A stretch of 13,971 bases of DNA from Gemmatimonadaceae bacterium (GTDB taxonomy: Bacteria; Gemmatimonadota; Gemmatimonadetes; Gemmatimonadales; Gemmatimonadaceae): the NCBI GenBank assembly GCA_025936015.1, contig JAICUE010000022.1, positions 1-13,971 on the forward strand, given 5' to 3'. Of the stretch, positions 1 to 8,265 are shown piece by piece (the first letter of the stretch is position 1; every line of letters starts with the position of its first letter). Below the pieces are notes generated by a model that was not told where the DNA came from, did no database searches, and saw only the letters and a program-made list of their open reading frames with translations. Position numbers and translations under genes: made by a program.

Positions 1-329
1 CGCTCGTGCGCGGCGAGCACGCGCCTGATGCGCGGCAGGTCGCGCCCGAGCTGGCGCACGCGGTAGTACTTCCGCAGCTCGCCGCGCCGCGTCGCGCTCT
101 CGTGATAGCGATACTGCTTCCGGCCGCGCGCGTCGAAGCCCCACGCCTGAATCGAGTTGCGCGGGCTCGCCGCGAGATGCACGTCGGTCCACGCTGGCGG
201 AACGGCCAGCGCCCGGATTCGATCGAGCGTCTTCGCGTCGCGGACGCGCGTGCCCTTCTCCGATTCGTAATGAAAGCCGCGCGTCGGCGTTCCCTTCCTC
301 AGGATCCAGCGTTCCCGTGTCGTTGCCAT
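1..329 (-). CDS. Type IB DNA topoisomerase, N-terminal part (gene runs off left edge)
   Basis: The minus strand is open from an ATG at 329 to the window edge, giving 109 codons plus two bases. The protein begins MATTRERWILRKGTP and contains IRALAVPPAWTDVHLA (about residues 39-54), then IQAWGFDARGRKQYRYH (about 62-78) and LGRDLPRIRRVLAAHE. This order, PPAWTDV followed by QAxGxDARGRKQYRYH, is the N-terminal signature of bacterial, poxvirus-like topoisomerase IB. These ATP-independent enzymes relax supercoils through a 3'-phosphotyrosine intermediate. The catalytic core and active-site tyrosine lie outside the window. The gene diverges from the enoyl-CoA hydratase gene across a 96-bp gap. No clear ribosome-binding site precedes the ATG, so the start is probable but not certain. 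A plus-strand frame across the same bases lacks family resemblance and is an antisense shadow. Confidence 0.85.
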   Translation of the reverse strand, partial: MATTRERWILRKGTPTRGFHYESEKGTRVRDAKTLDRIRALAVPPAWTDVHLAASPRNSIQAWGFDARGRKQYRYHESATRRGELRKYYRVRQLGRDLPRIRRVLAAHE

Positions 330-425
330 TGCCGCCGCGAGCGGGGCAAAAAGCAGTCCGGGGCGTTACATTCCGCGTCTCGCCTTGAGCTCTCCGACCG
401 TCCCTCCACGCGAGTCTCTCCCCCG
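330..425. promoter_or_regulatory. Divergent intergenic region between topoisomerase IB and enoyl-CoA hydratase
   Basis: This 96-bp gap must hold the promoters of both divergent genes. On the plus strand a GTTACATTCC word at 365-374 lies about 50 nt before the hydratase ATG. A nearly identical word, ATTACATTTCC, lies at the same distance before gyrB, so it may be a -10 element (TACATT, 367-372). No convincing -35 box sits 17 bp upstream. No inverted repeat is apparent. The assignment is tentative. Confidence 0.3.
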
Positions 426-1220
426 ATGAGCGCTTCCGACGACCAGTCGACGCCGGTCACCTACGAGGTGGCCGACCGCATCGCGACGATCACCGTCTCG
501 CGACCAGACAAGCTGAACGCGCTCGACAAGGCGACGATCACCGCACTCGGCGCGGCGATCGACCGCGCTCGAGCCGCCAGCGACGTGGGAGGCGTGATCG
601 TCACCGGCGCCGGCCGGGCGTTCGTCGCCGGTGCCGACATCTCGCAGTTCCCGACCCTCACCGAGCGTGAAGCACGCGAGTTCGCGCTGCATGGGCAGAC
701 AGTCTTTCGCCGCTTCGAGTGCTCGCCGAAGCCGGTGATCGCGGCGGTGAATGGATTCGCGCTCGGCGGCGGCTGCGAGCTCGCTCTCGCCTGCCACGTG
801 CGCATCGCATCGGACGCGGCGAAGATGGGACAGCCGGAGGTGAAGCTCGGCATCATTCCCGGCTACGGCGGCACGCAGCGGCTGCCGCGGCTCGTCGGCA
901 AGGGACGCGCGCTGCAGCTCATCCTCACCGGTGAGACGATCGACGCGCACGAGGCGCTGCGGATCGGGCTCGTCAACGCCGTGGTCCCGGGCGCCGAGTT
1001 GATCGCGGCCGCGCGGAAGATGATGAGCGCCATGCTCGCGAACGGGCCGGTCGCGCTCGCGCTGGCGATCGAGACGATCGACAAGGGACTCGACCTCCCG
1101 CTCGAGAAGGCGATCGAGCTCGAGGCGGAAAACTTCGGACGCTGCGCGCGCACCGAGGACATGCGTGAAGGCGCGACCGCGTTCCTCGCCAAGCGCGCAC
1201 CGCACTTCACCGGCCGTTAG
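426..1220 (+). CDS. Enoyl-CoA hydratase/isomerase (crotonase) family protein
   Basis: The 264-residue product has the full length of a crotonase-fold hydratase. Such enzymes hydrate trans-2-enoyl-CoA in fatty-acid beta-oxidation and related pathways. The first oxyanion-hole segment is AGADISQF (about 68-75). The second is FALGGGCELAL (about 111-121), whose Glu118 is the first catalytic glutamate. GQPEVKLGIIPGYGGTQRLPRL (135-156, split as GQPEVKLG and IIPGYGGTQRLPRL) supplies the second, Glu138. Both glutamates are present, so hydratase activity is more likely than a purely isomerase role, but the acyl-CoA specificity cannot be read. The frame is open far upstream, but residues before the ATG at 426 are antisense to the topoisomerase gene and resemble no crotonase, so 426 is chosen. 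The TAG stop lies inside a CGTTAGGC word, and recF starts 6 nt later, suggesting cotranscription. Confidence 0.9.
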   Translation: MSASDDQSTPVTYEVADRIATITVSRPDKLNALDKATITALGAAIDRARAASDVGGVIVTGAGRAFVAGADISQFPTLTEREAREFALHGQTVFRRFECSPKPVIAAVNGFALGGGCELALACHVRIASDAAKMGQPEVKLGIIPGYGGTQRLPRLVGKGRALQLILTGETIDAHEALRIGLVNAVVPGAELIAAARKMMSAMLANGPVALALAIETIDKGLDLPLEKAIELEAENFGRCARTEDMREGATAFLAKRAPHFTGR

Positions 1221-1226
1221 GCAGCG

Positions 1227-2351
1227 ATGCGCCTCGCGCGGCTGTCGGTGCGCGACTTTCGCAACCTCGAGCGCGTCGAGCTCGAGCTGCCGCCGGAGGG
1301 GATGGTCGTCGTCGGCGAGAACGGTCACGGCAAGACGAACCTCCTCGAAGCCGCGTACTACCTGCAGCTGCTTCGCTCGGCGCGCGGCGCCCGCGACGTC
1401 GACCTCGTCCGCTTCGGGGCGCCGGCCTTCCACGTCGGCGCCGACACGGCAGCGCCTGACGGCGGCCACGGCATCGGCGTCGGCTTCGAGCGGGCGACGA
1501 AACGGAAGCGCGTCACCCTCGACGGCACCGAGCCGCCGCGGCTGTCCGACGCGTTAGGCGCGCTGCCGGCGGTGCTCTGTTCGCCGCGCGACGCCGCGCT
1601 GGTGTCGGGATCGCCCGGCGAGCGTCGACGCTACCTCGACGTCACCCTCGCACTCACCTCGCGACCTTATCTCACGGCGCTGCAGTCGTACCGCGGCGCG
1701 CTCGCGCGGCGCAACGCCGCGCTCCGCGAGGGCGCACGCGCCATTCGCGACGAGGCGCGCGTCGCCGTCTGGGAGCCGGCGCTGGCCGAGCACGGCGCGC
1801 GGATCTGGAGCGCGCGCGTCGCGTGGGTCGCCCAGCACCAGGAACGCTTCGCGTCGGTATGCGAGGCCATTGGCGAGCGTGGCGCGGCAGTCATCCGCTA
1901 TCAGAGCGCGCTCGATGCAAGCGAGGGCGACGTCGCTGCCGCGCTCGCGCGCGCCCTCGAGGCGAAGCGCGCGCTCGACCTGAAACGCGGGCTCACCCAT
2001 GCCGGTCCGCATCGCGACGATCTCGAGCTTACCCTCGATGGCCGCGACCTCCGCACCTTCGGGTCGGCGGGGCAGCACCGCACCGCGGCGATCGCGCTCC
2101 GCGTGCTGGAGCAGGAAACGCTGCGCGATCGGCGCGACGCCGCGCCACTTCTCCTGCTCGACGACCCGTTCGCCGAGCTCGACGCGCGGCGCTCGGCGCG
2201 AATCCTCGAGTTGTTCGCTGGTGAAGGCGCCGGCCAGACGATTCTCGCCGTCCCGCGCGAAGCCGACATCCCGGCGGGCCTCACGCGACTCGCGCGCTGG
2301 CGCGTTCAGCACGGCACGCTGTCGCCGTGGACGCGAGCGGGGGCGGCATGA
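1227..2351 (+). CDS. recF: DNA replication and repair protein RecF
   Basis: The 374-residue product matches RecF in length and order of motifs. RecF is an ABC-type ATPase that works with RecO and RecR to load RecA at single-strand gaps. The protein opens with the typical RecF start, LSVRDFRNLERVELELP. The Walker A motif GENGHGKTN is at 30-38, a signature-like SAGQHRT at 280-286, and Walker B with its D-loop, LLLLDDPFAELD, at 308-319. The signature has Ala-Gly where many RecF proteins have Gln-Gly, a mild variation. The upstream neighbour is an enoyl-CoA hydratase 6 nt away rather than the usual dnaN. Downstream, the stop overlaps the dciA ATG as ATGA, implying translational coupling. A CGTTAGGC word at 1552-1559 provides an in-frame TTA leucine codon. 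Confidence 0.95.
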   Translation: MRLARLSVRDFRNLERVELELPPEGMVVVGENGHGKTNLLEAAYYLQLLRSARGARDVDLVRFGAPAFHVGADTAAPDGGHGIGVGFERATKRKRVTLDGTEPPRLSDALGALPAVLCSPRDAALVSGSPGERRRYLDVTLALTSRPYLTALQSYRGALARRNAALREGARAIRDEARVAVWEPALAEHGARIWSARVAWVAQHQERFASVCEAIGERGAAVIRYQSALDASEGDVAAALARALEAKRALDLKRGLTHAGPHRDDLELTLDGRDLRTFGSAGQHRTAAIALRVLEQETLRDRRDAAPLLLLDDPFAELDARRSARILELFAGEGAGQTILAVPREADIPAGLTRLARWRVQHGTLSPWTRAGAA

Positions 2352-2683
2352 CACGCCGCGAGCGTCGGAAGTCCGACGAGAAACAGCACAAGACCGCATC
2401 GATCGGCGAGGCACTCGCGAGCTACCTCAAGCAGAGCGGACTCGCGCCGCGCGTCGAGCAGGCCGAGGTCATCCCGGAATGGCCGTTGCTCGTCGGGCCA
2501 CAGATTGCCGCGGTGACGCAGCCGCTTTCGATCACGCAGGACGGACTGCTCTTCATCGCGGTGACGACGCACGGCTGGATGGCGGAGCTCTCGATGCTCG
2601 AGCCCGAGCTGCTGCGCAAGCTGAACACGAAGCCGGATCGAAAGCCGGTATCGCGCATCCGCTGGCTGCTGCAGCGGGGCTGA
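2348..2683 (+). CDS. dciA: DUF721 / DciA-like protein, probable replicative-helicase operator
   Basis: This 111-residue protein is a compact DUF721 domain. The visible family pattern is IGEALASYLKQSGL (19-32), then VIPEWPLLVGPQIAAVTQP (41-59) with the conserved Trp45, then DGLLFIAVTTHGWMAELSML (65-84). DciA proteins are established as ancestral partners of the DnaB replicative helicase in bacteria lacking DnaC or DnaI. The N-terminus is strongly basic (TRRERRKSDEK). Two starts are possible, 2327 and 2348; I prefer 2348 because its ATG overlaps the recF stop as ATGA, a typical coupled junction. The recF-dciA pairing belongs to the dnaA-dnaN-recF-DUF721-gyrB neighbourhood and supports the call. 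The stop at 2683 is followed by the marR promoter with no visible terminator. Confidence 0.85.
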   Translation: MTRRERRKSDEKQHKTASIGEALASYLKQSGLAPRVEQAEVIPEWPLLVGPQIAAVTQPLSITQDGLLFIAVTTHGWMAELSMLEPELLRKLNTKPDRKPVSRIRWLLQRG

Positions 2684-2690
2684 CCCCGGA

Positions 2691-2719
2691 TTGCGCCGCG
2701 CGGGCGGCCGATATATCTT
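2691..2719 (+). promoter_or_regulatory. Probable marR promoter
   Basis: TTGCGC at 2691-2696 and TATCTT at 2714-2719 are separated by 17 bp and are the best -35/-10 pair before marR. The -10 hexamer lies inside the inverted repeat at 2715-2730. Transcription would then begin only a few bases before the ATG at 2729, giving a leaderless or nearly leaderless mRNA. No ribosome-binding site is possible in that space. Confidence 0.45.
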
Positions 2720-2730
2720 AGTACTGAGAT
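2715..2730. promoter_or_regulatory. Inverted-repeat operator 1, overlapping the marR start codon
   Basis: ATCTTAGTACTGAGAT is a 16-bp palindrome with one mismatched pair (2719/2726). Its last two bases are the A and T of the marR ATG, and it overlaps the likely -10 hexamer. A close relative with the same ATCT-AGTAC-GAGAT skeleton lies upstream of yceI. This placement fits a MarR dimer repressing its own gene. Confidence 0.75.
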
Positions 2731-3262
2731 GAATGCCCGGTCCCCTGCCCCGAAGCGCGCCGCCGCGAAATCGAAGCGCGCGGCCGCGCCGGCTCCGACC
2801 CCGGTCGATCCGCGCTACGCGGACGACCTCAAGCTCTGGGTCGTGCTGGCGCGGGCGCACGCGGCGGTCGAGGCCGAGGTCGAGCGGGACATCGCCCGGC
2901 ACGGGATGTCCATCGCCGAGTTCGGCATCCTCGAGCTGCTGTACCACAAGGGGCCGCAGCTGCTCGGTGACATCCAGCGGCGTATTCTGGTGTCGAGCGG
3001 GGGGATCACCTTCCTCGTTGACCGGCTGGAGGGGAAGAAGCTGGTCGCCAGGGAGGCGTGCCCGAGCGATCGGCGCGCGCGTTTTGCAGTGCTTACCCCC
3101 GCCGGGCGCGCGCTGATGAAGCGGATCTTTCCGAAGCACGCCGCGGCGGTGTCGCGGGCGCTGGCCGGACTCACCCGCGATGAGCGACAGGCGGCGACGC
3201 GGCTGTTGAAGTCACTCGGCCTCGCCGCCGCGTCGCTCGAATCGGCCCCGGGAACTGATTGA
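2729..3262 (+). CDS. MarR-family transcriptional repressor of the yceI-dioxygenase cassette
   Basis: The 177-residue protein has a basic, Ala/Pro/Lys-rich N-terminal tail (1-28) followed by a canonical MarR winged helix. The recognition region QLLGDIQRRILVSSGGITFL lies at 77-96 and DRLEGKKLVAREACPSDRRAR at 98-118, where DRR is the conserved wing. LTPAGRALM follows at 122-130. MarR proteins act as dimers whose DNA binding is released by ligands or thiol modification. The only cysteine, Cys111, sits just before the wing and could be redox or electrophile sensitive, which is inference. The gene lies between two copies of the same inverted repeat. Together with the YceI and MhqO-like genes downstream it resembles MhqR-type quinone-response units. 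The only reasonable start is the ATG at 2729. The yceI leader begins directly after the stop. Confidence 0.9.
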   Translation: MNARSPAPKRAAAKSKRAAAPAPTPVDPRYADDLKLWVVLARAHAAVEAEVERDIARHGMSIAEFGILELLYHKGPQLLGDIQRRILVSSGGITFLVDRLEGKKLVAREACPSDRRARFAVLTPAGRALMKRIFPKHAAAVSRALAGLTRDERQAATRLLKSLGLAAASLESAPGTD

Positions 3263-3278
3263 CGATCGCGGGCATTAT

Positions 3279-3294
3279 ATCTCAGTACAGAGAT
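3279..3294. promoter_or_regulatory. Inverted-repeat operator 2, upstream of yceI
   Basis: ATCTCAGTACAGAGAT has perfect ATCTC/GAGAT arms and one mismatched pair (3284/3289). It matches 14 of 16 bases of the operator at the marR start. It is preceded by TTATATC, so it overlaps or abuts a likely -10 element; the -35 is not clear (TTGACG at 3259-3264 is too close). It lies 72 nt before the yceI ATG, consistent with MarR control of the yceI-dioxygenase pair. Confidence 0.75.
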
Positions 3295-3366
3295 TCTTAC
3301 CAGAAAGCCACAGCACCGCCGGCGGCATCGGCGCACCATTCACCACCACCACCGAGAGAAACGACC

Positions 3367-3930
3367 ATGACGACTACCGCCACTCCTGCCGGGACCACCA
3401 CCACCTGGAACATCGAGCCATCGCACTCGCTCGTCGAGTTCTCGGCCAAGCACATGATGATCACGACCGTGAAGGGCCGGTTTCGTGACGTGACCGGGAC
3501 GATCGTGATCGACGAAGCGAATCCGTCGCGGTCGAAGGTCGAGGCGACGATGGCCGCGGCGACGATCGACACCGGCGTCGCCCAGCGCGACCAGCACCTC
3601 GTATCGGCCGACTTCCTCGACGCCGAGACGCACAAGGCGATCACCTTCAAGAGCACGCGGATCGACGGCGCGAAGGCGAAGGAAGGCGACGAGTTCACCG
3701 TCGTCGGCGACCTCACCATCCGCGGCACGACGCGCGAAGTGACCCTCAAGGCGAGCTACGAGGGCCGGGGGAAGGATCCGTGGGGCGGCGAGCGCATCAG
3801 CTTCACCGCAACGGGCAAGATCGACCGCCGCGACTTCGGGCTCGTCTGGAACCAGACGCTCGAAACAGGCGGGATTCTCGTCAGCAACGACATCAAGATC
3901 GCCCTCGAAGTCCAGGCGGTCCGCGCCTAA
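3367..3930 (+). CDS. YceI-family lipocalin-like protein (cytoplasmic form)
   Basis: The 187-residue product is a complete YceI domain. It starts WNIEPSHSLVEFSAKHMMITTVKGRF (residues 14-39, here as WNIEPSHSLVEFS then AKHMMITTVKGRF), continues with GVAQRDQHLVSADFLD (about 68-83) and FTVVGDLTIRGTTREVTL (about 105-122), and ends GKIDRRDFGLVWNQTLETGG (about 148-167). These are the usual YceI landmarks. The family forms a beta-barrel binding polyisoprenoid or other amphiphilic ligands; its biochemical role is poorly settled. No signal peptide is present, unlike E. coli YceI, so a cytoplasmic location is inferred. The frame is open from 3259, but ATG 3367 has a purine-rich GAGAGA 9-14 nt upstream and starts the domain correctly. 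The dioxygenase gene follows after 16 nt. The TAA stop is inside a GCCTAACG word. Confidence 0.9.
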   Translation: MTTTATPAGTTTTWNIEPSHSLVEFSAKHMMITTVKGRFRDVTGTIVIDEANPSRSKVEATMAAATIDTGVAQRDQHLVSADFLDAETHKAITFKSTRIDGAKAKEGDEFTVVGDLTIRGTTREVTLKASYEGRGKDPWGGERISFTATGKIDRRDFGLVWNQTLETGGILVSNDIKIALEVQAVRA

Positions 3931-3946
3931 CGGAGGAGACACCACC

Positions 3947-4903
3947 ATGTCCACGATCACCGCGCTTCATCATGTCACCTGCATCGCCGGCGACGCGCAG
4001 GAGAACTACGACTTCTACACCGGCGTTCTCGGGATGCGGATGGTCAAGCGCTCGGTGAACCAGGACGTGCCGGGAACGTACCATCTCTTTTATGCCGACG
4101 CCGACGGCCACGCGGGAACGGACCTGACGTTCTTTCCGTGGCCGGAGATGGCGCCGGCGTCCCCTGGCGTCGGGCTGGCGAGCGAGGTCGGGCTCGCCGT
4201 GCCGGTCGGCTCGCTCGGCTGGTGGCACGAGCGCCTGACGACCGCCGGTGTGAAGGTCGAGGCGCCGGTGCGGCGCTTCGCTGAAGACGTCATGACCTTC
4301 GTCGATCCGCATGGGCTCCGCGTCGCGCTCGTCGAGACGTCGGATGCGCGTGAGTTCACGCCATGGGGCGACAGTCCCGTGCCGGCGGAGCGGCAGGTTC
4401 GCGGGCTGCACTCGATGCGGCTCGTCGAGCGCGACATCGAGACGACCGGCCGCTTCCTCACGAACATCCTCGGCTTCAGCGAAGCAGGGAGCGAGGACGG
4501 GTGGCATCGTTTCCTGCTGCCGGGTGCGACGTCGGGGCGCATCCTCGACATTCGCGCCGAGCCGGGGCAGCCGCGCGGCAAGTGGGGCACCGGCGGGGTT
4601 CATCATCTCGCGTGGCGCGTGCCTGACGATGACACCGAGCTCGCGGTGCGCGAGCGAATCGAAGCGGCACACCGGCGGCCGACTCCGGTGATCGATCGGT
4701 TCTGGTTCAAGTCGGTGTACTTCCTCGAGCCGGGCGGCGTGCTGTTCGAGCTGGCGACCGACGGTCCCGGCTTCGCGATCGACGAGCCGGCCGATACGCT
4801 GGGCGAGCATCTCGTGCTTCCGCCGTGGCTCGAGCCGCGCCGCGCCGAGATCGAAGCCGCGCTGCCGCCGCTCAGGGCGCCGCGCGTGCTGGCCTCTGCC
4901 TAA
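3947..4903 (+). CDS. MhqO-like ring-cleaving dioxygenase (two-domain VOC/glyoxalase fold)
   Basis: The 318-residue protein consists of two vicinal-oxygen-chelate halves, about 4-135 and 150-275. It resembles MhqO/MhqE and the PcpA-LinE hydroquinone dioxygenases. The opening ITALHHVTCIAGDAQENYDFY and GMRMVKRSVNQD (29-40) are characteristic. By comparison with PcpA, the Fe(II) ligands are expected at His9, His220 (GGVHHLAWRV) and Glu268 (GGVLFELATD), and all three residues are present. Such enzymes open hydroquinone or catechol-type rings; the exact substrate here is unknown. A strong GGAGGA ribosome-binding site precedes the ATG, and the gene is 16 nt downstream of yceI, so the two form one operon under the nearby MarR operator. 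The TAA stop sits in a GCCTAACG word, and an intrinsic terminator follows 34 nt later. Confidence 0.87.
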   Translation: MSTITALHHVTCIAGDAQENYDFYTGVLGMRMVKRSVNQDVPGTYHLFYADADGHAGTDLTFFPWPEMAPASPGVGLASEVGLAVPVGSLGWWHERLTTAGVKVEAPVRRFAEDVMTFVDPHGLRVALVETSDAREFTPWGDSPVPAERQVRGLHSMRLVERDIETTGRFLTNILGFSEAGSEDGWHRFLLPGATSGRILDIRAEPGQPRGKWGTGGVHHLAWRVPDDDTELAVRERIEAAHRRPTPVIDRFWFKSVYFLEPGGVLFELATDGPGFAIDEPADTLGEHLVLPPWLEPRRAEIEAALPPLRAPRVLASA

Positions 4904-4937
4904 CGGCGAGCGAGCGTCGGGAGGTTGGCAACAAGAG

Positions 4938-4969
4938 AGCCGGGGCGCCGATGGGCGCCCCGGCTTTTT
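4938..4969 (+). terminator. Strong intrinsic terminator after the dioxygenase gene
   Basis: A perfect 12-bp stem, AGCCGGGGCGCC (4938-4949) with GGCGCCCCGGCT (4954-4965), closes a GATG loop and runs into TTTTT (4965-4969). It lies just after the dioxygenase stop and before the gyrB promoter, so it insulates gyrB from the stress cassette. Confidence 0.93.
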
Positions 4970-5041
4970 CGTGTGCTGGCCAGGCGCTGACGGCTATTCG
5001 TAACCCATTGCCGTACAACGCGATACAGACCAGCCCCAAGG

Positions 5042-5070
5042 TTGATTTCCCGCCAGCGACCGATTACATT
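5042..5070 (+). promoter_or_regulatory. Probable gyrB promoter
   Basis: TTGATT (5042-5047) and TACATT (5065-5070) are separated by 17 bp in a locally A+T-rich stretch. Transcription would start near 5077, giving a leader of about 44 nt before the ATG at 5121. The preceding terminator implies that gyrB needs its own promoter. Confidence 0.6.
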
Positions 5071-5120
5071 TCCCAAGTTGGCCCAGAGATGTTTTCGGCG
5101 TTTCTTCGGACAGTGTGGAC

Positions 5121-7079
<1,959 letters not shown>

Positions 7080-7094
7080 CTGGCTGCGCGCGAG

Positions 7095-7586
7095 TCACGC
7101 GGCGCAGAGCTGCATCCCGAAGCGTGCGAACACGGGGCCGACGGCCTGCGGCGTCTTGTCGCGGTCGTACGGCCCCGTCCACGCAGCGGCGAGTGCGCGG
7201 AAGAACGACTCGTATTCTGCCGGTCCGATCGTGAGCATCCGGCAGGGAGCGGTTCCCGCACCGGCGAAACGGTGCCTGGCGCCGGGTGGAACGATGACCG
7301 TTTCCCCACGTCGGGCGGTCCAGGTGTCGATGCGACCGGCGCGCTCGAGCGTCCACTCCACCTCGCCGTCGAGGACGTGAAAGACCTCGCACCAGCGATC
7401 CGTGTGCAGCGCCGTCGCGCCGCCGCGCGGCTGTATCACCAGCTGCATCACCGAAAACGAGTTGCCGGACTCGGCGCCCGAGACGAGAACAGTGATCTCG
7501 TTGTTTCCGAGGAACCGGATGACCTGCGCGCCGGCAACGGAGTGCTGCGTGATTGGAGCTTCAGTTCCATTCGTCGCATTCGTCAT
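7095..7586 (-). CDS. Small single-domain cupin protein
   Basis: The 163-residue protein is one cupin barrel. Motif 1 is recognisable as GGATALHTDRWCEVFHVLDGE (about 55-75, with His61 and Glu67; the second usual histidine is Asp63). Motif 2 is GETVIVPPGARHRF (about 94-107, with His105). This gives a plausible but incomplete His/Glu metal site. The fold serves enzymes, sugar binders and sensors alike, so no reaction is assigned. The start at 7586 is preceded by an excellent GGAGG ribosome-binding site, whereas 23 further upstream residues of the open frame lie inside the TetR gene. The ATG overlaps the tetR stop as ATGA, so the cupin is translationally coupled to the repressor and probably shares its inducer or pathway. 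It converges on gyrB with only 15 nt between the stops and no visible terminator. Confidence 0.8.
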   Translation of the reverse strand: MTNATNGTEAPITQHSVAGAQVIRFLGNNEITVLVSGAESGNSFSVMQLVIQPRGGATALHTDRWCEVFHVLDGEVEWTLERAGRIDTWTARRGETVIVPPGARHRFAGAGTAPCRMLTIGPAEYESFFRALAAAWTGPYDRDKTPQAVGPVFARFGMQLCAA

Positions 7587-8185
7587 TGCTTTCCTCCTCT
7601 GGATCTTGCACGGGCTGACTCGCGCAGTCGCGCGAGCAGCGTTTCGATTGCCCACGCGACCGCTGCCTGCGCATCGGATGCGTCGAGCGCCGATTCATCC
7701 TGGATCGTGATCCAGGCGCCGGAGCTGCAGAGATAGGTCAGGACGCCGGCGGCGCGTTCGAGCTCGCGCCGCGTCAGTCCGGGCACTTCGCGCTTCAGCG
7801 CCTCGCGGATCGCGGTGACGCGCGCAGTGCGATATCCGCTGCGCAGCATGCGACCGGTTTCTGTGCGAAGGAGCGCCCGCGCCACGCGTGGATGCTGCTC
7901 GAGGCGAGCGGCCGCGCGACGGAAGCTCGCGACGATTCCTTCGTCGCCGACGTCCACCGGCAACTGAAGCACTTCGTCGCGAATCCATTCCCCGGCAGCA
8001 GCCAGCAACTCGTCCCGCGTCGGGAAGTAGCGATACAGCGTGCGCCGGGAGACGCCGGCCTCCCGCGCGAGGTCGTCCATCGACACCGCGTCCGCGTCGC
8101 CGGACTCGAGGTGGCGGAGCAGCGCCTCGAGCACCGCGGTGCGGGCGAGCGTTGCCTGCCGGGCGCGGAGCGTCTGGGTGATCAT
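7583..8185 (-). CDS. TetR-family transcriptional regulator
   Basis: The 200-residue product has the size and layout of TetR repressors. The N-terminal helix-turn-helix runs through VSMDDLAREAGVSRRTLYRYF (35-55, with GVSRRTLYRYF the recognition segment) and continues PTRDELLAAA. The remaining 140 residues are helical and form the ligand-binding and dimerisation domain, which shows no recognisable ligand signature. The start at 8185 lies only 6 nt past a likely -10 hexamer, implying a leaderless mRNA. A dense set of inverted repeats overlies the promoter, consistent with autorepression. The cupin gene follows with a 4-nt overlap and is the most obvious target. Opposite-strand frames in this region are shadows. 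Confidence 0.9.
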   Translation of the reverse strand: MITQTLRARQATLARTAVLEALLRHLESGDADAVSMDDLAREAGVSRRTLYRYFPTRDELLAAAGEWIRDEVLQLPVDVGDEGIVASFRRAAARLEQHPRVARALLRTETGRMLRSGYRTARVTAIREALKREVPGLTRRELERAAGVLTYLCSSGAWITIQDESALDASDAQAAVAWAIETLLARLRESARARSRGGKQ

Positions 8186-8191
8186 GACTCA

Positions 8192-8220
8192 ACACTATCG
8201 TTGTGGCACAACTGTGTCAA
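8192..8220 (-). promoter_or_regulatory. tetR promoter, probably leaderless
   Basis: Read on the minus strand, a perfect TTGACA (8220-8215) is followed by a 17-bp spacer and TAGTGT (8197-8192). Seven bases after the -10 lies position 8185, the A of the tetR ATG. The predicted start point therefore coincides with the start codon, and no Shine-Dalgarno sequence exists. Confidence 0.6.
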
Positions 8221-8238
8221 TAGACACTTTTTGTGCCA
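8204..8238. promoter_or_regulatory. Nested inverted-repeat operator over the tetR promoter
   Basis: Outer arms TGGCACAA (8204-8211) and TTGTGCCA (8231-8238) are perfectly complementary. Inner arms GTGTC (8214-8218) and GACAC (8223-8227) are too, but their centre is half a base pair away. The region can also be read as four half-sites of type GRCACA: GGCACA/TGTGTC at 8205-8218 and GACACT/TGTGCC at 8223-8237. Either way it covers the -35 box and spacer, as expected for a TetR-family autoregulatory operator, possibly binding two dimers. Confidence 0.7.
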
Positions 8239-8265
8239 TTTGTCGCGCCCGCCGGGGGCGAAGGG

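Noticed and set aside
6..425. N-terminal extension of the enoyl-CoA hydratase frame by 140 residues
   Set aside because: The extension is Arg/Ala-rich, resembles no crotonase and is antisense to a clear topoisomerase IB N-terminus; translation from ATG 426 gives a normal-length enzyme.
3259..3366. An upstream start for yceI at 3259
   Set aside because: It would translate through the operator and add a low-complexity leader; the ATG at 3367 has a purine-rich site and starts at the domain.
5115..5120. A GTG start two codons before the chosen gyrB ATG
   Set aside because: The GGA at 5108-5110 is only 4 nt away, too close for good spacing, whereas the ATG at 5121 is well placed.
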